Source: Chromobacterium violaceum ATCC 12472
GTDB taxonomy: Bacteria; Pseudomonadota; Gammaproteobacteria; Burkholderiales; Chromobacteriaceae
Direction: 5' to 3'
Length of the DNA stretch: 64,000 nt
NCBI RefSeq assembly: GCF_000007705.1
Contig: NC_005085.1
Span: 3,791,752-3,855,751, forward strand
In this document: one piece after another, positions 9,801 through 17,756 of the stretch
How positions within the stretch are numbered: position 1 is the first letter of the stretch
Layout: each line of letters begins with the position of its first letter
Made by a program: the position numbers and the translations under genes
The notes under the pieces: generated by a model
Databases searched by the model: none
What the model was told of the DNA's origin: nothing
The model's input: only the letters and a program-made list of their open reading frames with translations

Positions 9801-11405
9801 CTGGGACTCGCCATCAGCCAGCGCCTGGTGGCGCTGATGGGCGGCCAATTGACCGTGGAGAGCGAAGAAGGAAAGGGCAGCGTGTTCCGCTTCGAAGTCG
9901 ACTGCGCTGCCGCCGAAGCGCCGAAGCCGGCCGTCGACGTCGTCTCATTGCGCGATCTCAGCTGCTTGGTGATAGACGACAACGAAAACGCCCGGCAGAC
10001 CCAAAGCGGCCTGCTGCGGGCCTTCGGATGGCGCGTCGACGTGGCCGCCAGCGGCGAGGAAGCGCTGGCCCTGATGGAAGATCCTCAAGCGGTCGACTAC
10101 GACGTCATCCTGGTCGACTGGCGCATGCCGGGAATGGATGGCTGGGAAACCTGCAAGCGGCTGCGCGAACTGGAAAGCCGCGCGCGCGCCTCGGTGATCG
10201 TGCTGGTCACCGCCTATGGCCGCGAATGGCTGGAACAGCGGCGCGCCCAGTCGCCGGACATGTTCGACAGCCTGCTAGTCAAACCCGTCACCGCCTCCAT
10301 GCTGTTCGACGCCGTCGCCGACGCCCGCTCCGGCAACGGCCGCCGGGACAGCCATCCCGCTCCCGGCGCGTCTCCCCAGTTCAGACTGAGCGGACTGCGA
10401 CTGCTGCTGGTGGAAGACAACCAGACCAATCAGCAAGTGGCCCGCGAGCTGCTGGGCGGAGAAGGCGCCGAGATCGACGTGGCCGACTGCGGCAGGGCGG
10501 CGCTGGATGCGGTGCGCGGCGCGGCCGCGCCGTACGATCTGGTGCTGATGGACATCCAGATGCCCGACATGGACGGCTACGCCGTCACCCGTCTCCTGCG
10601 GCAGGACTTTCCCGCCGATGCCCTGCCCATCGTCGCCATGACCGCCAACGTGATGCCGGCGGACCGCGAAGCCGCGCTGGCCTCCGGCATGAACGACCAT
10701 GTCGGCAAGCCCTTCGACCTGGCGCAACTGGTCGGCGTCATCCTGCACCACACCCGCGGCCATGACGCGCCGGAAAGCCGCCATCCCGCCGCCCAATCCG
10801 CCGACGGCCAGTTGCTGAACAGCGAGGCGGCCATCGTCCGCTTCGGCGGCAATCGGGAAATCTATCGCCACACGCTGCTCAGTTTCTGCGAGGAAAGCCG
10901 CGCGCTGCTGGACGGACTTCAGCGCGCGCACGACTTCCGGCAACGCCAGCAAGGCATACAGTTCCTGCATACACTGAAAGGACTGGCAGCCACCATCGGC
11001 GCCGAAGCGCTGGCGGCGACGGCGGCGCTCGAGGAAAAAAAGCTGCGCGCGACCGAACAGGACTGGCCGCCCAGCTATGCGGTCCTGGAGCGGGCGGCCC
11101 GGGAGGCCGAGCAGGCTGCCAGACGCCTCGCAGGGGAGCTGGCGGGCGCGTCCCGCGCCCTGCCGCATGGCGCGGATGGCCAGGATCCGCTTCCCGGGCT
11201 GGGGGACGAACTCGCCAGATTGACGCAGTTGCTGCGCGAGGCCAATGTCGAAGCCGTACAGCTGTTCTCCTCGCTGCGGGAACGCTACGGCCGCTATCGG
11301 CCAGGCGAATTCGACCGGCTCAACGAGGCGATCATGCAGATGAATTTCGCGGCTGCCGTCCGCCTGTGCGAGGACATGCAGCAACAGAAAGCGCCACAGT
11401 CATGA
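6852..11405 (+). CDS. Hybrid sensor histidine kinase with PAS, two REC and HPt domains
   Basis: A 1517-aa inner-membrane phosphorelay protein with GTG start 7 nt after AGGAG. Order: TM1 about 15-36; a periplasmic sensor region about 40-335 (double-Cache-like); TM2 about 337-358; three PAS domains about 370-490, 515-645 and 660-770; a HisKA domain with phospho-acceptor His802 in MSHEIRTP; an HATPase domain with LINLSGNAIKFTERG, DTGIGI and GGSGLGLAIS; REC1 with Asp1089; REC2 with Asp1234 in LMDIQMPDMDG; and an HPt domain with His1373 in HTLKG. All phosphotransfer residues are intact, so it can run a full His-Asp-His relay. The stop overlaps the ATG of the downstream REC-GGDEF gene (ATGA), the likely output. 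Signal unknown. Confidence 0.93.
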   Translation: MSRIPRLSGWLKQELRLIVVFLGMVAAVSAVVAFQAGLHQRQQLLGAYQTRLGYVTHTRNDILRQQFDQLRRDALFLSATPPVSGIIRAASNRGLDTRGNTSGEAWKKQLGAIFDAFLAANPDLTAIRLIGVADDGRELVRAERGPDGRPESPPGQTLRSHGGSDYMLAATRLSKGQTYFSDITAGARHLRLRHPNAPLVPTLRVATPVFDGQGRVFGIVILNYNASRLLQSLRYSIPVELRIYLTNRDGDYLLQPDAGRTFGFEHGRRWRWQDDFRPLPAGADQPAGLQAYSSPHGTAYARWLDIPFDPAAPEHYCRVYAVLPDEAVATLAQTARLSALGSALGVFLLIGLVLAVYRRKYRQANARQAELAAIVESSHDAIIGCAADGRIDSWNRGAENMLGYPAQETLGKPLENFVKLPEPDDRAPPLLSVQREQTPLELICFLHDRDGRRLDAAVTMSPVKTSDKQGGVALIIRDITELVANERDIRKLNASLEQQVEQRTAEIRVFSALQNAILANAGYAIIATDRSGVITLFNPAAERMLGHAAADVIGRVSLTRFHDPRELAERARQIGERLGQQIESGFDAIVSPSRQARSDESQWTYIRRNGSTLPVLLTISALENDDGHVTSYLVIAADITQREQDRHQLELARDQLVKAAEVAELGIWSWTLDSDVLEWNDRMFEIYDLPRSFRDFGLYYNHWRGRVHPDDIERIEHQLQRALEGADAFNADFRILRQDGEARHLQVAARIEYGADGKAVRVTGINRDVTLEREREAWLSQAKSAADSANRAKSEFLANMSHEIRTPMNAILGMLQLIQQTGLNARQADYADKASSAARTLLGILNDILDFSRVEVGKLTLAPHPFSIDKLLRDVGVIMSANVGDKDVEVLFDIDPELPDWISADSLRLQQILINLSGNAIKFTERGEVVIAARLARRDEAGLRIAFSVRDTGIGIAPEHLQRIFEGFSQAEASTARRYGGSGLGLAISQRLVALMGGQLTVESEEGKGSVFRFEVDCAAAEAPKPAVDVVSLRDLSCLVIDDNENARQTQSGLLRAFGWRVDVAASGEEALALMEDPQAVDYDVILVDWRMPGMDGWETCKRLRELESRARASVIVLVTAYGREWLEQRRAQSPDMFDSLLVKPVTASMLFDAVADARSGNGRRDSHPAPGASPQFRLSGLRLLLVEDNQTNQQVARELLGGEGAEIDVADCGRAALDAVRGAAAPYDLVLMDIQMPDMDGYAVTRLLRQDFPADALPIVAMTANVMPADREAALASGMNDHVGKPFDLAQLVGVILHHTRGHDAPESRHPAAQSADGQLLNSEAAIVRFGGNREIYRHTLLSFCEESRALLDGLQRAHDFRQRQQGIQFLHTLKGLAATIGAEALAATAALEEKKLRATEQDWPPSYAVLERAAREAEQAARRLAGELAGASRALPHGADGQDPLPGLGDELARLTQLLREANVEAVQLFSSLRERYGRYRPGEFDRLNEAIMQMNFAAAVRLCEDMQQQKAPQS

Positions 11406-12337
11406 ACCAAGACACTCCCGACCTGGCCAGGCCAACAGCCGGCCGGCGCGGCCGGATACTGGTCGTCGACGATCAGCCGGCCAACATCGTGGTCGCGCAC
11501 CAGATCCTGCGCGAGCGGCACGACGTCTTCATGGCCACCGGCGGCGAACAGGCGCTGGAATTCTGCCGGACGACGCCGCCGGACATGTTGCTGCTGGATG
11601 TTGAAATGCCCGGCCTCAACGGCATGGACGTCTGCCGCCGCCTGAAACAGGACCCAGCGACCCAGGACATCCCGGTGATCTTCGTCACCGGCCTGCAAAA
11701 CCCGCAGCAAGAGCTTGCCTGCTGGGAAGCCGGCGCCGCCGACTTCGTCAGCAAGCCTGTCACCCCCATCACCTTGCTCAACCGCGTCAACGCGCACCTC
11801 ACGCTGAAATTCCAGGCGGACCAATTGCGCGTGCTGGCCTATCACGACGGCTTGACCGGCATCGCCAACCGCAGGAATTTCGACGAGCGCCTGGAACGGG
11901 CCTGGCGGCATTGCCAGCGCAATCGCAGCACGCTGGCGCTGATTCTGTCCGACGTGGACCTGTTCAAGAAATACAATGACAACTGCGGCCACCACGCCGG
12001 CGACGAATGCCTGCGGCAGGTGGCGACGGCGATCCAATCGCAAATGCGCCGCCCTTACGACCTGGCCGCGCGCTACGGCGGCGAGGAGTTCGTATGCCTG
12101 CTGCCGGAAACCACGCTGGCCGGCGCCGTGACCGTGGCGATCAAGATAGACGCGGCGGTGAGGGCGCTGCAGATCGAGCATCCGGCATCGAATGTCGATG
12201 CCTGCGTCACGCTGAGCCAGGGCGTGGCCGTGATCGAACCCGAAACCGGCGCGGACAGCGAAAGGCTGCTTAGGCTGGCCGACGACCAGCTGTATCTTGC
12301 CAAGCGCACCGGCCGCGGCCGCGTGTGCGCGGTCTGA
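11402..12337 (+). CDS. Response regulator with GGDEF diguanylate cyclase domain
   Basis: A 311-aa two-domain protein. REC domain about 17-135 with acidic pocket VVDDQP, phospho-acceptor Asp66 (LLLDVEMPGLNG) and Lys in SKPV. The GGDEF domain about 150-310 keeps an active GGEEF signature near residue 227 and an RPYD inhibitory-site motif five residues before it, so it should make cyclic di-GMP and be product-inhibited. The ATG was chosen because it forms an ATGA overlap with the hybrid kinase stop, implying translational coupling and that the kinase HPt feeds this REC. The gene stops 3 nt before an inverted-repeat element that supplies its terminator. Confidence 0.93.
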   Translation: MNQDTPDLARPTAGRRGRILVVDDQPANIVVAHQILRERHDVFMATGGEQALEFCRTTPPDMLLLDVEMPGLNGMDVCRRLKQDPATQDIPVIFVTGLQNPQQELACWEAGAADFVSKPVTPITLLNRVNAHLTLKFQADQLRVLAYHDGLTGIANRRNFDERLERAWRHCQRNRSTLALILSDVDLFKKYNDNCGHHAGDECLRQVATAIQSQMRRPYDLAARYGGEEFVCLLPETTLAGAVTVAIKIDAAVRALQIEHPASNVDACVTLSQGVAVIEPETGADSERLLRLADDQLYLAKRTGRGRVCAV

Positions 12338-12340
12338 TAG

Positions 12341-12588
12341 CCTGTCCAAAGTCTTTTTGCGAGCAGCGCACTTCAGCCTGCAAGCCAGATGCAAGGCCTT
12401 GGCTATCCAAGGCCCAGCCTGACAACGCGGCAGATGGTTTGCTGGCTGAACGGCCCCGTTGGGGCCGTTTTCTGTCGGCGCATGGCTTTGTCAAACGGCC
12501 CTTGCAGTGAATGGCACTGCGGCGTGCCGTTTTCCGCGCCTGGCATCCGGCATAGAATGACCGCTGCCGCAAAAAGACTTTGGACAGG
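12341..12588. mobile_element. 248-bp MITE-like element with 21-bp perfect terminal inverted repeats
   Basis: The left end (12341-12361) begins CCTGTCCAAAGTCTTTTTGC and the right end (12568-12588) is its exact 21-bp reverse complement; the match extends another 6 bp inward with a one-base gap. Inside are three hairpins: GGCCTTGG-CTAT-CCAAGGCC (12395-12414), AACGGCCCC-GTT-GGGGCCGTT followed by T (12449-12471), and a GCAGTG/CACTGC stem (12504-12520). No coding frame of note is present. It fills the gap between two convergent genes, beginning 3 nt after one stop and ending 14 nt before the other. No clear target-site duplication is visible. A non-autonomous transposon is the best reading; an intergenic palindromic repeat family is the alternative. 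Confidence 0.7.
12449..12471 (+). terminator. Terminator hairpin inside the inverted-repeat element
   Basis: AACGGCCCC-GTT-GGGGCCGTT followed by TTCT can terminate the kinase/GGDEF transcript. It is supplied by the element, not by the host gene. Confidence 0.7.
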
Positions 12589-12602
12589 TTCCAACACCAG
12601 CC

Positions 12603-13769
12603 TCACCCAGCCGAGGCGCCGCCCCCAGGATGGCGGACCACCAGCAGCGAGACGTCATCGCTGGCCGCGCCGCCCTGCATGTGCGCCTTGGCCGCCGCCA
12701 GCACCGCCTCCCCGATCCGGTCCGGCCAGCCGCGACGGACCGCCGCCTCCACGCCGACCAGGCCGAACATCGCCCCCTGGCTGTCCTTGGCCTCGGTGAT
12801 GCCGTCCGAACTGACCACCAGCGCCTGCTCCGGCAGCCAGGCCAGGGTCTGCATGCTGTCGTCGAAAGCTTCGGCCGGCAGCACGCCCAACGGCGGGTGA
12901 GCCGACTTGCAGCGCGCCTCGACCTCGCCCTTCTCGTTGAACAGCAGCACGCAGGGCACGCCGCCGTTCCAGACCCGCGCATGGCGCCCGTCGGCGTCGA
13001 TCGCGATCAGCGCCGCGGCGACGAATCGGCCGCCCGGCAATAGCTTGTGCAGTTTCTGGTTGACCCCGCGCGCGATGGCGGCCATGTCGCAGCCGGCCTC
13101 CGTCATTTCGTGAAAGCAGTCTATCGCCGGCAGCGCGCTGATCGCGGCCGTCAACCCATGGCCGGTGCAATCGGCCAGCATGATGTGCTCGCCGCCTCCC
13201 GGCGGCTGGCAGATGATGATCAGGTCTCCATTGAAGCCTGCTGCGGGATTCAGATATTGCCAGACATGGCCCGGCCGCGAGGTGCGCAGCCGGACCAGCC
13301 GCTCGATCAGCTCCAGCGCCAGCTGCTGTTCGAACTCGTTTTCCTGGTAATACTTCTCCAGCCGGATCGCATCCTGGTTGATCTGGTTCTGCATCTGCGC
13401 GATGCGCAGGAAGACATGGATCTTGGCGGACAGCAGGTCGAAGCTGACAGGCTTGGCCAGGTAGTCGTCGCCGCCGGCCTTTAGGCCCGACACCACGCTC
13501 TCCAGCTCGTTCAGGCTGGTCAAAAAGATGATGGGCACCCAATGCTCGCCGAACAGCCTGCGCAGTTCGGTGGTGGCTTGCAAGCCGTCCATCTCCGGCA
13601 TGATGATGTCCATCAGCACCAAGTCCGGCACCTGGTTCCGGCAATACTCCACCGCCTCCACGCCGTTCGTCGCCGACGCGCAGCGATAGCCGAGCTCCTG
13701 GATGAATTGCTCGATGAAATAGCGGTTAGTGGCGCTATCCTCTACCAACAAGATGGTCGTCGACGACAT
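12603..13769 (-). CDS. Response regulator with SpoIIE/PP2C-type phosphatase domain
   Basis: A 388-aa protein: REC domain about 5-122 with LLVEDS, phospho-acceptor Asp54 (LVLMDIIMPEMDG) and Lys in AKPV, a coiled linker about 125-175, then a PP2C/SpoIIE phosphatase about 185-380 with FNGDLIII, LADCTGHGLTAA, VWNGGVPCVLLF, SSDGITEAKD and ASDDVSLLVV. The metal-binding Asp residues are present. RsbU/HsbR-like proteins of this type dephosphorylate anti-anti-sigma factors; no STAS or anti-sigma gene is beside it. The start MSSTTILLVEDS was chosen from the REC domain boundary; the longer frame upstream is unlikely. Convergent with the kinase/GGDEF operon and plausibly part of the same signalling network. 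Confidence 0.9.
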   Translation of the reverse strand: MSSTTILLVEDSATNRYFIEQFIQELGYRCASATNGVEAVEYCRNQVPDLVLMDIIMPEMDGLQATTELRRLFGEHWVPIIFLTSLNELESVVSGLKAGGDDYLAKPVSFDLLSAKIHVFLRIAQMQNQINQDAIRLEKYYQENEFEQQLALELIERLVRLRTSRPGHVWQYLNPAAGFNGDLIIICQPPGGGEHIMLADCTGHGLTAAISALPAIDCFHEMTEAGCDMAAIARGVNQKLHKLLPGGRFVAAALIAIDADGRHARVWNGGVPCVLLFNEKGEVEARCKSAHPPLGVLPAEAFDDSMQTLAWLPEQALVVSSDGITEAKDSQGAMFGLVGVEAAVRRGWPDRIGEAVLAAAKAHMQGGAASDDVSLLVVRHPGGGASAG

Positions 13770-13950
13770 CGGATCCCCAAGCCATTGCGGGTTGCCCCAA
13801 ACCCGGAACATCAGGGCCGCCAGCCTCCTCTGCGGCCTCGGCCCTCCCATCCCATGCTTCGGGCCATTCCATAATAAGACGCGCCCGGTCGGTATTCCAC
13901 CTCATTACCCGTGCCCGCCCATCATGGCGGCCGCATGACGACCCGCCATG

Positions 13951-13979
13951 AAAAACCCGCCGGCCGAGGCGGGCGGGTT
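13951..13979 (-). terminator. Terminator after the M35 protease gene
   Basis: On the minus strand AACCCGCC...GGCGGGTT (8-bp stem) is followed by TTTTT (A-run 13951-13955), 24 nt after the protease stop. Confidence 0.8.
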
Positions 13980-14002
13980 GGAGACGGATCCTCCTTGCCG
14001 GC

Positions 14003-15097
14003 TCAGGGCTGGTAAGGCGTGTTCTCGGCGAAATATTCGTGGTTGTCCGCGTTGTTCAGCGCCTGGGTCGGATTGGTCTTCGCCAGGTTCTTGGCGCCGG
14101 CCTGGCCGTAGACGTGGTCGTCGGTGCCCGCCACCACGGTGAAGTGGGAGAGCTCATGCACCAGCGTGCCGCCCTTGGAGTCGGTGCCCTTGGTCGGAGC
14201 CGTCCAGAAAGCGCCGCACAGATAGATGGTGTAGGGCTGGGACGGATAGACGTAGGCATAGGTGCCGCCATCGGTGCAACTGCAATCCAGCTTGATCGGC
14301 TTGGTATCCAGCGCGTCCTTGATCTTCACGTAATGCGACTTGGCGGTCGTCCAGTTGGCCTGGCTGTACTTGCCGAACCAGGTGGTGTAGCGCTGGGTGC
14401 CGGACGGCGTGCCATTCAGATAAGCATTGGTCTCGTCGGCCATCGCGCTGGCGGCGGTGACGCCATCCTTGGACTGGTTCTGCTGGGTGACCGAGCAGTT
14501 GCCGGCATAGGTCACGCCGCTGACCGCGGTGCGGGCCAGCGCCTGCCACTCCAGCTTCGCCGTCTGCGAACGCTGCAGCAACGGGCTGATCTTGCCGCTG
14601 CTGTAGCCGCTGACCGCGTTCGACGTGATCGCTTCGTCCGCCGGCGGGGTCGTTCCCGCCGACTTGGCGCTGACGCCGGCCGGCAGGCTGTGGTTCAGCA
14701 CCTTGTTGCTGCTGCTCTCGAAGCGCACGCTCAGCTGGCCGCCCTTCGACAGGTCGTAATAATCGGACACCCTCACCTTGGCGTTCAGCGTGGCGCCCGG
14801 CGCCAGTGAAACCGTGTCGCGCAGCGAAGGCACCACCCTCTTGTAACGCGGCCCCAGGTATTCAGCCTGCTTGCCGTTCACGTTCACCGCCAGGAACTGT
14901 TCCTGCAGCTCTTTGCCCGGCAGGTACCAGCGGTAGACATGCAGCGTTTCCTTGCCGGTGTTGCGATAGGTGACGGTCACGTCCACGTCCTGCGAAGCGC
15001 TGACCGTGGGCTGGCCCAGGCTGACTTGCAGGTCGCCGGCGAATGCGGATGAGGCGAGCAGCAGGGCCGCCGCCGCGATGGGTAATCTCTTGTCCAT
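14003..15097 (-). CDS. Secreted M35 (deuterolysin-type) zinc metallopeptidase
   Basis: A 364-aa exported protease. Signal peptide residues 1-20 (LLLASSAFA). An immunoglobulin-like N-terminal region about 21-150 precedes the catalytic domain, which contains HELSH (314-318) and GTDDHVYG (324-331), the aspzincin HExxH + GTxDxxYG signature. Several cysteines (NCSV, LDCSC, LCGAF) probably form disulfides. The family resembles fungal deuterolysin and Aeromonas/Grifola peptidyl-Lys endopeptidases; Lys preference is possible but not proven here. Start has AAAGGGAAAACA upstream. Monocistronic between two terminator/promoter gaps; the AT-rich upstream tract 15120-15250 probably carries its promoter. 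Confidence 0.92.
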   Translation of the reverse strand: MDKRLPIAAAALLLASSAFAGDLQVSLGQPTVSASQDVDVTVTYRNTGKETLHVYRWYLPGKELQEQFLAVNVNGKQAEYLGPRYKRVVPSLRDTVSLAPGATLNAKVRVSDYYDLSKGGQLSVRFESSSNKVLNHSLPAGVSAKSAGTTPPADEAITSNAVSGYSSGKISPLLQRSQTAKLEWQALARTAVSGVTYAGNCSVTQQNQSKDGVTAASAMADETNAYLNGTPSGTQRYTTWFGKYSQANWTTAKSHYVKIKDALDTKPIKLDCSCTDGGTYAYVYPSQPYTIYLCGAFWTAPTKGTDSKGGTLVHELSHFTVVAGTDDHVYGQAGAKNLAKTNPTQALNNADNHEYFAENTPYQP

Positions 15098-15366
15098 TGT
15101 TTTCCCTTTGTTGTCTGGATGCTTTGCACATCACGAAAAGTTATAAAACGCACAATCATCATGCGCAGATCATTAATTGCATGAACTTGTCATGATCGCA
15201 ATCAAAAAAATCGCCCTGTCTCGAATTTTCCACATGTCATATTTTAACCACAAACAGCCTACCTCCCCCGCCAGGTCTATAGTGGGTTAAAATCATCGGT
15301 TTGCGCGGCGGGTGAGACCGATCCCGGCGCGCCGTCACAAACCCCTCGACTGTTTTTCGACGGAAC

Positions 15367-16071
15367 ATGAACCAAGCATCTGATGAAAAAGCCCTGGTGG
15401 TGCTCTCGGGCGGCCAGGACTCGACCACCTGCCTCTACTGGGCGCTGCGCCGTTTCGGCGCCGGCAAGGTTGAAGCCGTCACCTTCGATTACGGCCAACG
15501 CCACCGCGTGGAGCTGGACTGCGCGCGCAAGATCGCCGCACTCGCCGGCGTGCGCCAGACCGTGCTGCCGATCGACACCTTCGCCGCCATCGGCGGCAAC
15601 GCGCTGACCGATGCCAGCATCGCCCCGGAAGAAGGCGTCCGCGACGACGACGCCCTGCCTAACACCTTCGTCCCCGGGCGCAATCTGGTCTTCCTCACCT
15701 TCGCCGCCGCCTTCGCCTATACCCGCGGCGCGCGCCACCTGGTGACCGGCGTCGCCCAGACCGACTACTCCGGCTATCCCGATTGCCGCGAGAACACGCT
15801 GAAGGCGCTGGAAGTGGCGCTGCGGCTGGGCATGGATAGCCGGGTAGAGCTGCACACGCCGCTGATGTACCTGTCCAAGGCCGAAACTGTGACCCTGGCG
15901 CAACAGGTTGGCGCGCTGGAGGCCCTGGCCTGGAGTCACACCTGTTACAACGGCGAGGTGCCGCCCTGCGGCCATTGCGCGTCGTGCGAGCTGCGCGCCA
16001 AGGGTTTCGCCGAGGCAGGCGTGCCGGACCCGCTGGTGGAACGCTGCCAGGCCGAAGCGCAAGGACTCTGA
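15367..16071 (+). CDS. queC: 7-cyano-7-deazaguanine (preQ0) synthase QueC
   Basis: A 234-aa ATP-dependent enzyme converting 7-carboxy-7-deazaguanine to preQ0. The PP-loop [10 protein letters not shown] lies near the N-terminus (residues 13-22), DYGQRH and PGRN follow, and the C-terminal zinc site is [15 protein letters not shown]. Full length for the family. First gene of queC-queD-queE; the stop is separated from queD by one nucleotide. No preQ1 riboswitch was recognised upstream. The product feeds queuosine tRNA modification (or deazapurine DNA modification, for which no genes are visible). Confidence 0.96.
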   Translation: MNQASDEKALVVLSGGQDSTTCLYWALRRFGAGKVEAVTFDYGQRHRVELDCARKIAALAGVRQTVLPIDTFAAIGGNALTDASIAPEEGVRDDDALPNTFVPGRNLVFLTFAAAFAYTRGARHLVTGVAQTDYSGYPDCRENTLKALEVALRLGMDSRVELHTPLMYLSKAETVTLAQQVGALEALAWSHTCYNGEVPPCGHCASCELRAKGFAEAGVPDPLVERCQAEAQGL

Positions 16072-16072
16072 G

Positions 16073-17092
16073 ATGCACGCCTGTTACCTGATAGCCGGCG
16101 CCGGCTTCGAAGCGGCGCGGCGGTTGCCGGCCGACCACGGCAAGGCCGCGCGCCCTCATGGCCACAGTTTCCGCCTGAGCGTGCGCAGCGAGGTCCAATA
16201 CGCCGACCAGGCGGCGCTGCAAGCCGCCGTCCAGGCCGCCGTGGCGCCGCTGGATTACACCGACCTGAATGCCGCGCTGGCCGCCTGCGACGATCTCTCG
16301 CTGGCCCGGCACGTTGCCGACGCCCTGCCCCATCCGGCCGCCATCCAGTTGCGCGGCGCGCCGGACCGCGGCGTGATGCTGGACGGCCCGCGCGCGCTCA
16401 GCTGGATCGCCTCGTCTTTCGAGGCCGCCCATCACCTGCCCCACGTGCCGCCCGGCCATAAGTGCGGCCGCCTGCACGGCCACGGCTTCGGCGTGCGCAT
16501 CGTCGCCGACGCCGCCCAGTGCGGCCAGCGCGAATTGGCGCGCGCCTGGGCGCCGCTGCATCGACGGCTCAACCATCACTACCTGAACGACATCGCCGGG
16601 CTGGACAATCCGACCAGCGAGGTGCTGGCCCAATGGCTGCACCAGCAGCTGAGCGATGCCGTGCCCGGCCTCGCCTGGGTAGAGGTGCGCGAAACGCACA
16701 GCGCCGGCAGCCAGTTCGACGGCAAGACCTTCCGCATCTGGAAGGAGCAACGCTTCGAAAGCGCAATCCCTTTCGACGCCGACGGCAATTACACCGGCCA
16801 CAGCTACCTGGTGCGGCTGATGTTGTCCGGCGGCATAGACCGCACCATGGGCTGGCTGCTGGACTTCGGCGACGTCAAGGACCGCTTCAAGCCCATCTAC
16901 CGCCAGTTGGACCACAATCCGCTGGACAAGCTGGCCGGCGTTCGCGGCGCCGACAGCGCCGCGGTGGCGGAATGGATCCACGCCCAGCTGTCGCCGCTGG
17001 TGCCGGAATTGTCCCGGATAGACCTGATGGAAAGCGACGACGCCGGCGTGTCGCTGCATTTCCGCCAGGACATGCGCTGGCCGCTGCTGTGA
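16073..17092 (+). CDS. queD: Three-domain 6-carboxytetrahydropterin synthase (QueD) fusion
   Basis: At 339 aa this is nearly three times the usual QueD (about 120 aa). Three tandem PTPS-like units are visible. Unit 1 (about 1-105: FEAARRLPADHG, RPHGHSF, PLDYTDLN) has lost the paired His and the catalytic Cys. Unit 2 (about 108-225: FEAAHHLPHVPPGHKCGRLHGH, NPTSEVLA, VEVRETHSAG) keeps the zinc His ligands, the catalytic Cys and the Glu. Unit 3 (about 227-339: FESAIPFD, GHSYLV, MGWLLDFGDVK, LDHNPLD) keeps the DFGDLK and Asp-His part but only one metal-site His. It makes 6-carboxy-tetrahydropterin from dihydroneopterin triphosphate for deazaguanine synthesis. ATG one nt after queC stop. Confidence 0.88.
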   Translation: MHACYLIAGAGFEAARRLPADHGKAARPHGHSFRLSVRSEVQYADQAALQAAVQAAVAPLDYTDLNAALAACDDLSLARHVADALPHPAAIQLRGAPDRGVMLDGPRALSWIASSFEAAHHLPHVPPGHKCGRLHGHGFGVRIVADAAQCGQRELARAWAPLHRRLNHHYLNDIAGLDNPTSEVLAQWLHQQLSDAVPGLAWVEVRETHSAGSQFDGKTFRIWKEQRFESAIPFDADGNYTGHSYLVRLMLSGGIDRTMGWLLDFGDVKDRFKPIYRQLDHNPLDKLAGVRGADSAAVAEWIHAQLSPLVPELSRIDLMESDDAGVSLHFRQDMRWPLL

Positions 17093-17120
17093 CCGCCGCC
17101 CTCGATTGCGAGAAAATGTC

Positions 17121-17756
17121 GTGACTACCTATACCGTCAAGGAAATCTTCTACACGCTGCAAGGCGAAGGCCGTCAGGCCGGCCGCGCGGCGGTGTTCTG
17201 CCGCTTCGCCGGCTGCAATCTGTGGTCGGGCCGCGAGGAGGACCGCGCCAAGGCGGTCTGCCAATTTTGCGACACCGACTTCGTCGGCGCCGGACCCGAC
17301 GGCGGCAAGTTCGACGGCGCGGCGGCGCTGGCCGCGCGCATCGCCGCCGAGTGGCCGAAGGATGCCGGCGGCTCGCCCTACGTGGTCTGCACCGGCGGCG
17401 AGCCGCTGCTGCAGCTGGACGCGGAGCTGATCGGCGCGCTGCACGCCCAAGGCTTCGAAATCGCCGTCGAGACCAACGGCACCGTCGCCGCGCCGGCCGG
17501 GCTGGACTGGATCTGCGTCAGCCCCAAGGCGGGGGCAGAATTGAAGCAACGCGCCGGAGACGAACTGAAGCTGGTCTACCCGCAGGCTGCCCAGATGCCG
17601 GAAACCGTGGCCGATCTGGACTTCGGCACCTTCTACCTGCAGCCGATGGACGGCCCCGAGCTGGCGGCCAACACCCGCGCCGCCATCGCCTACTGCATGG
17701 CGCATCCGCAATGGCGGCTGTCGGTGCAGACCCACAAGGTGGTCGACATCCGCTGA
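17121..17756 (+). CDS. queE: 7-carboxy-7-deazaguanine synthase QueE (radical SAM)
   Basis: A 211-aa radical SAM ring-contraction enzyme turning carboxytetrahydropterin into 7-carboxy-7-deazaguanine. N-terminal EIFYTLQGEG; the iron-sulfur motif is CX14CX2C (CNLW...VCQFC) instead of the common CX3CX2C, a variant known from Burkholderia QueE. CTGGEPLLQ (SAM site), VETNGT and SPKAG follow. GTG 17121 fits the family N-terminus; a TTG at 17106 is an alternative, and neither has a strong ribosome site. It lies 28 nt after queD, completing the operon. Confidence 0.94.
   Translation: MTTYTVKEIFYTLQGEGRQAGRAAVFCRFAGCNLWSGREEDRAKAVCQFCDTDFVGAGPDGGKFDGAAALAARIAAEWPKDAGGSPYVVCTGGEPLLQLDAELIGALHAQGFEIAVETNGTVAAPAGLDWICVSPKAGAELKQRAGDELKLVYPQAAQMPETVADLDFGTFYLQPMDGPELAANTRAAIAYCMAHPQWRLSVQTHKVVDIR

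Noticed and set aside
4386..9848. Very long minus-strand open frame (about 1820 codons) opposite the peptidase and kinase genes
   Set aside because: It is a consequence of GC-rich third positions on the plus strand. Its protein is low-complexity Ala/Arg/Val/Gln with no family, while the plus-strand genes have complete catalytic motifs.
15240..15366. Possible preQ1 riboswitch before queC
   Set aside because: A GGTCTATAGTGGG-type segment caught the eye, but no preQ1-I or II pseudoknot with the A-rich tail could be drawn.
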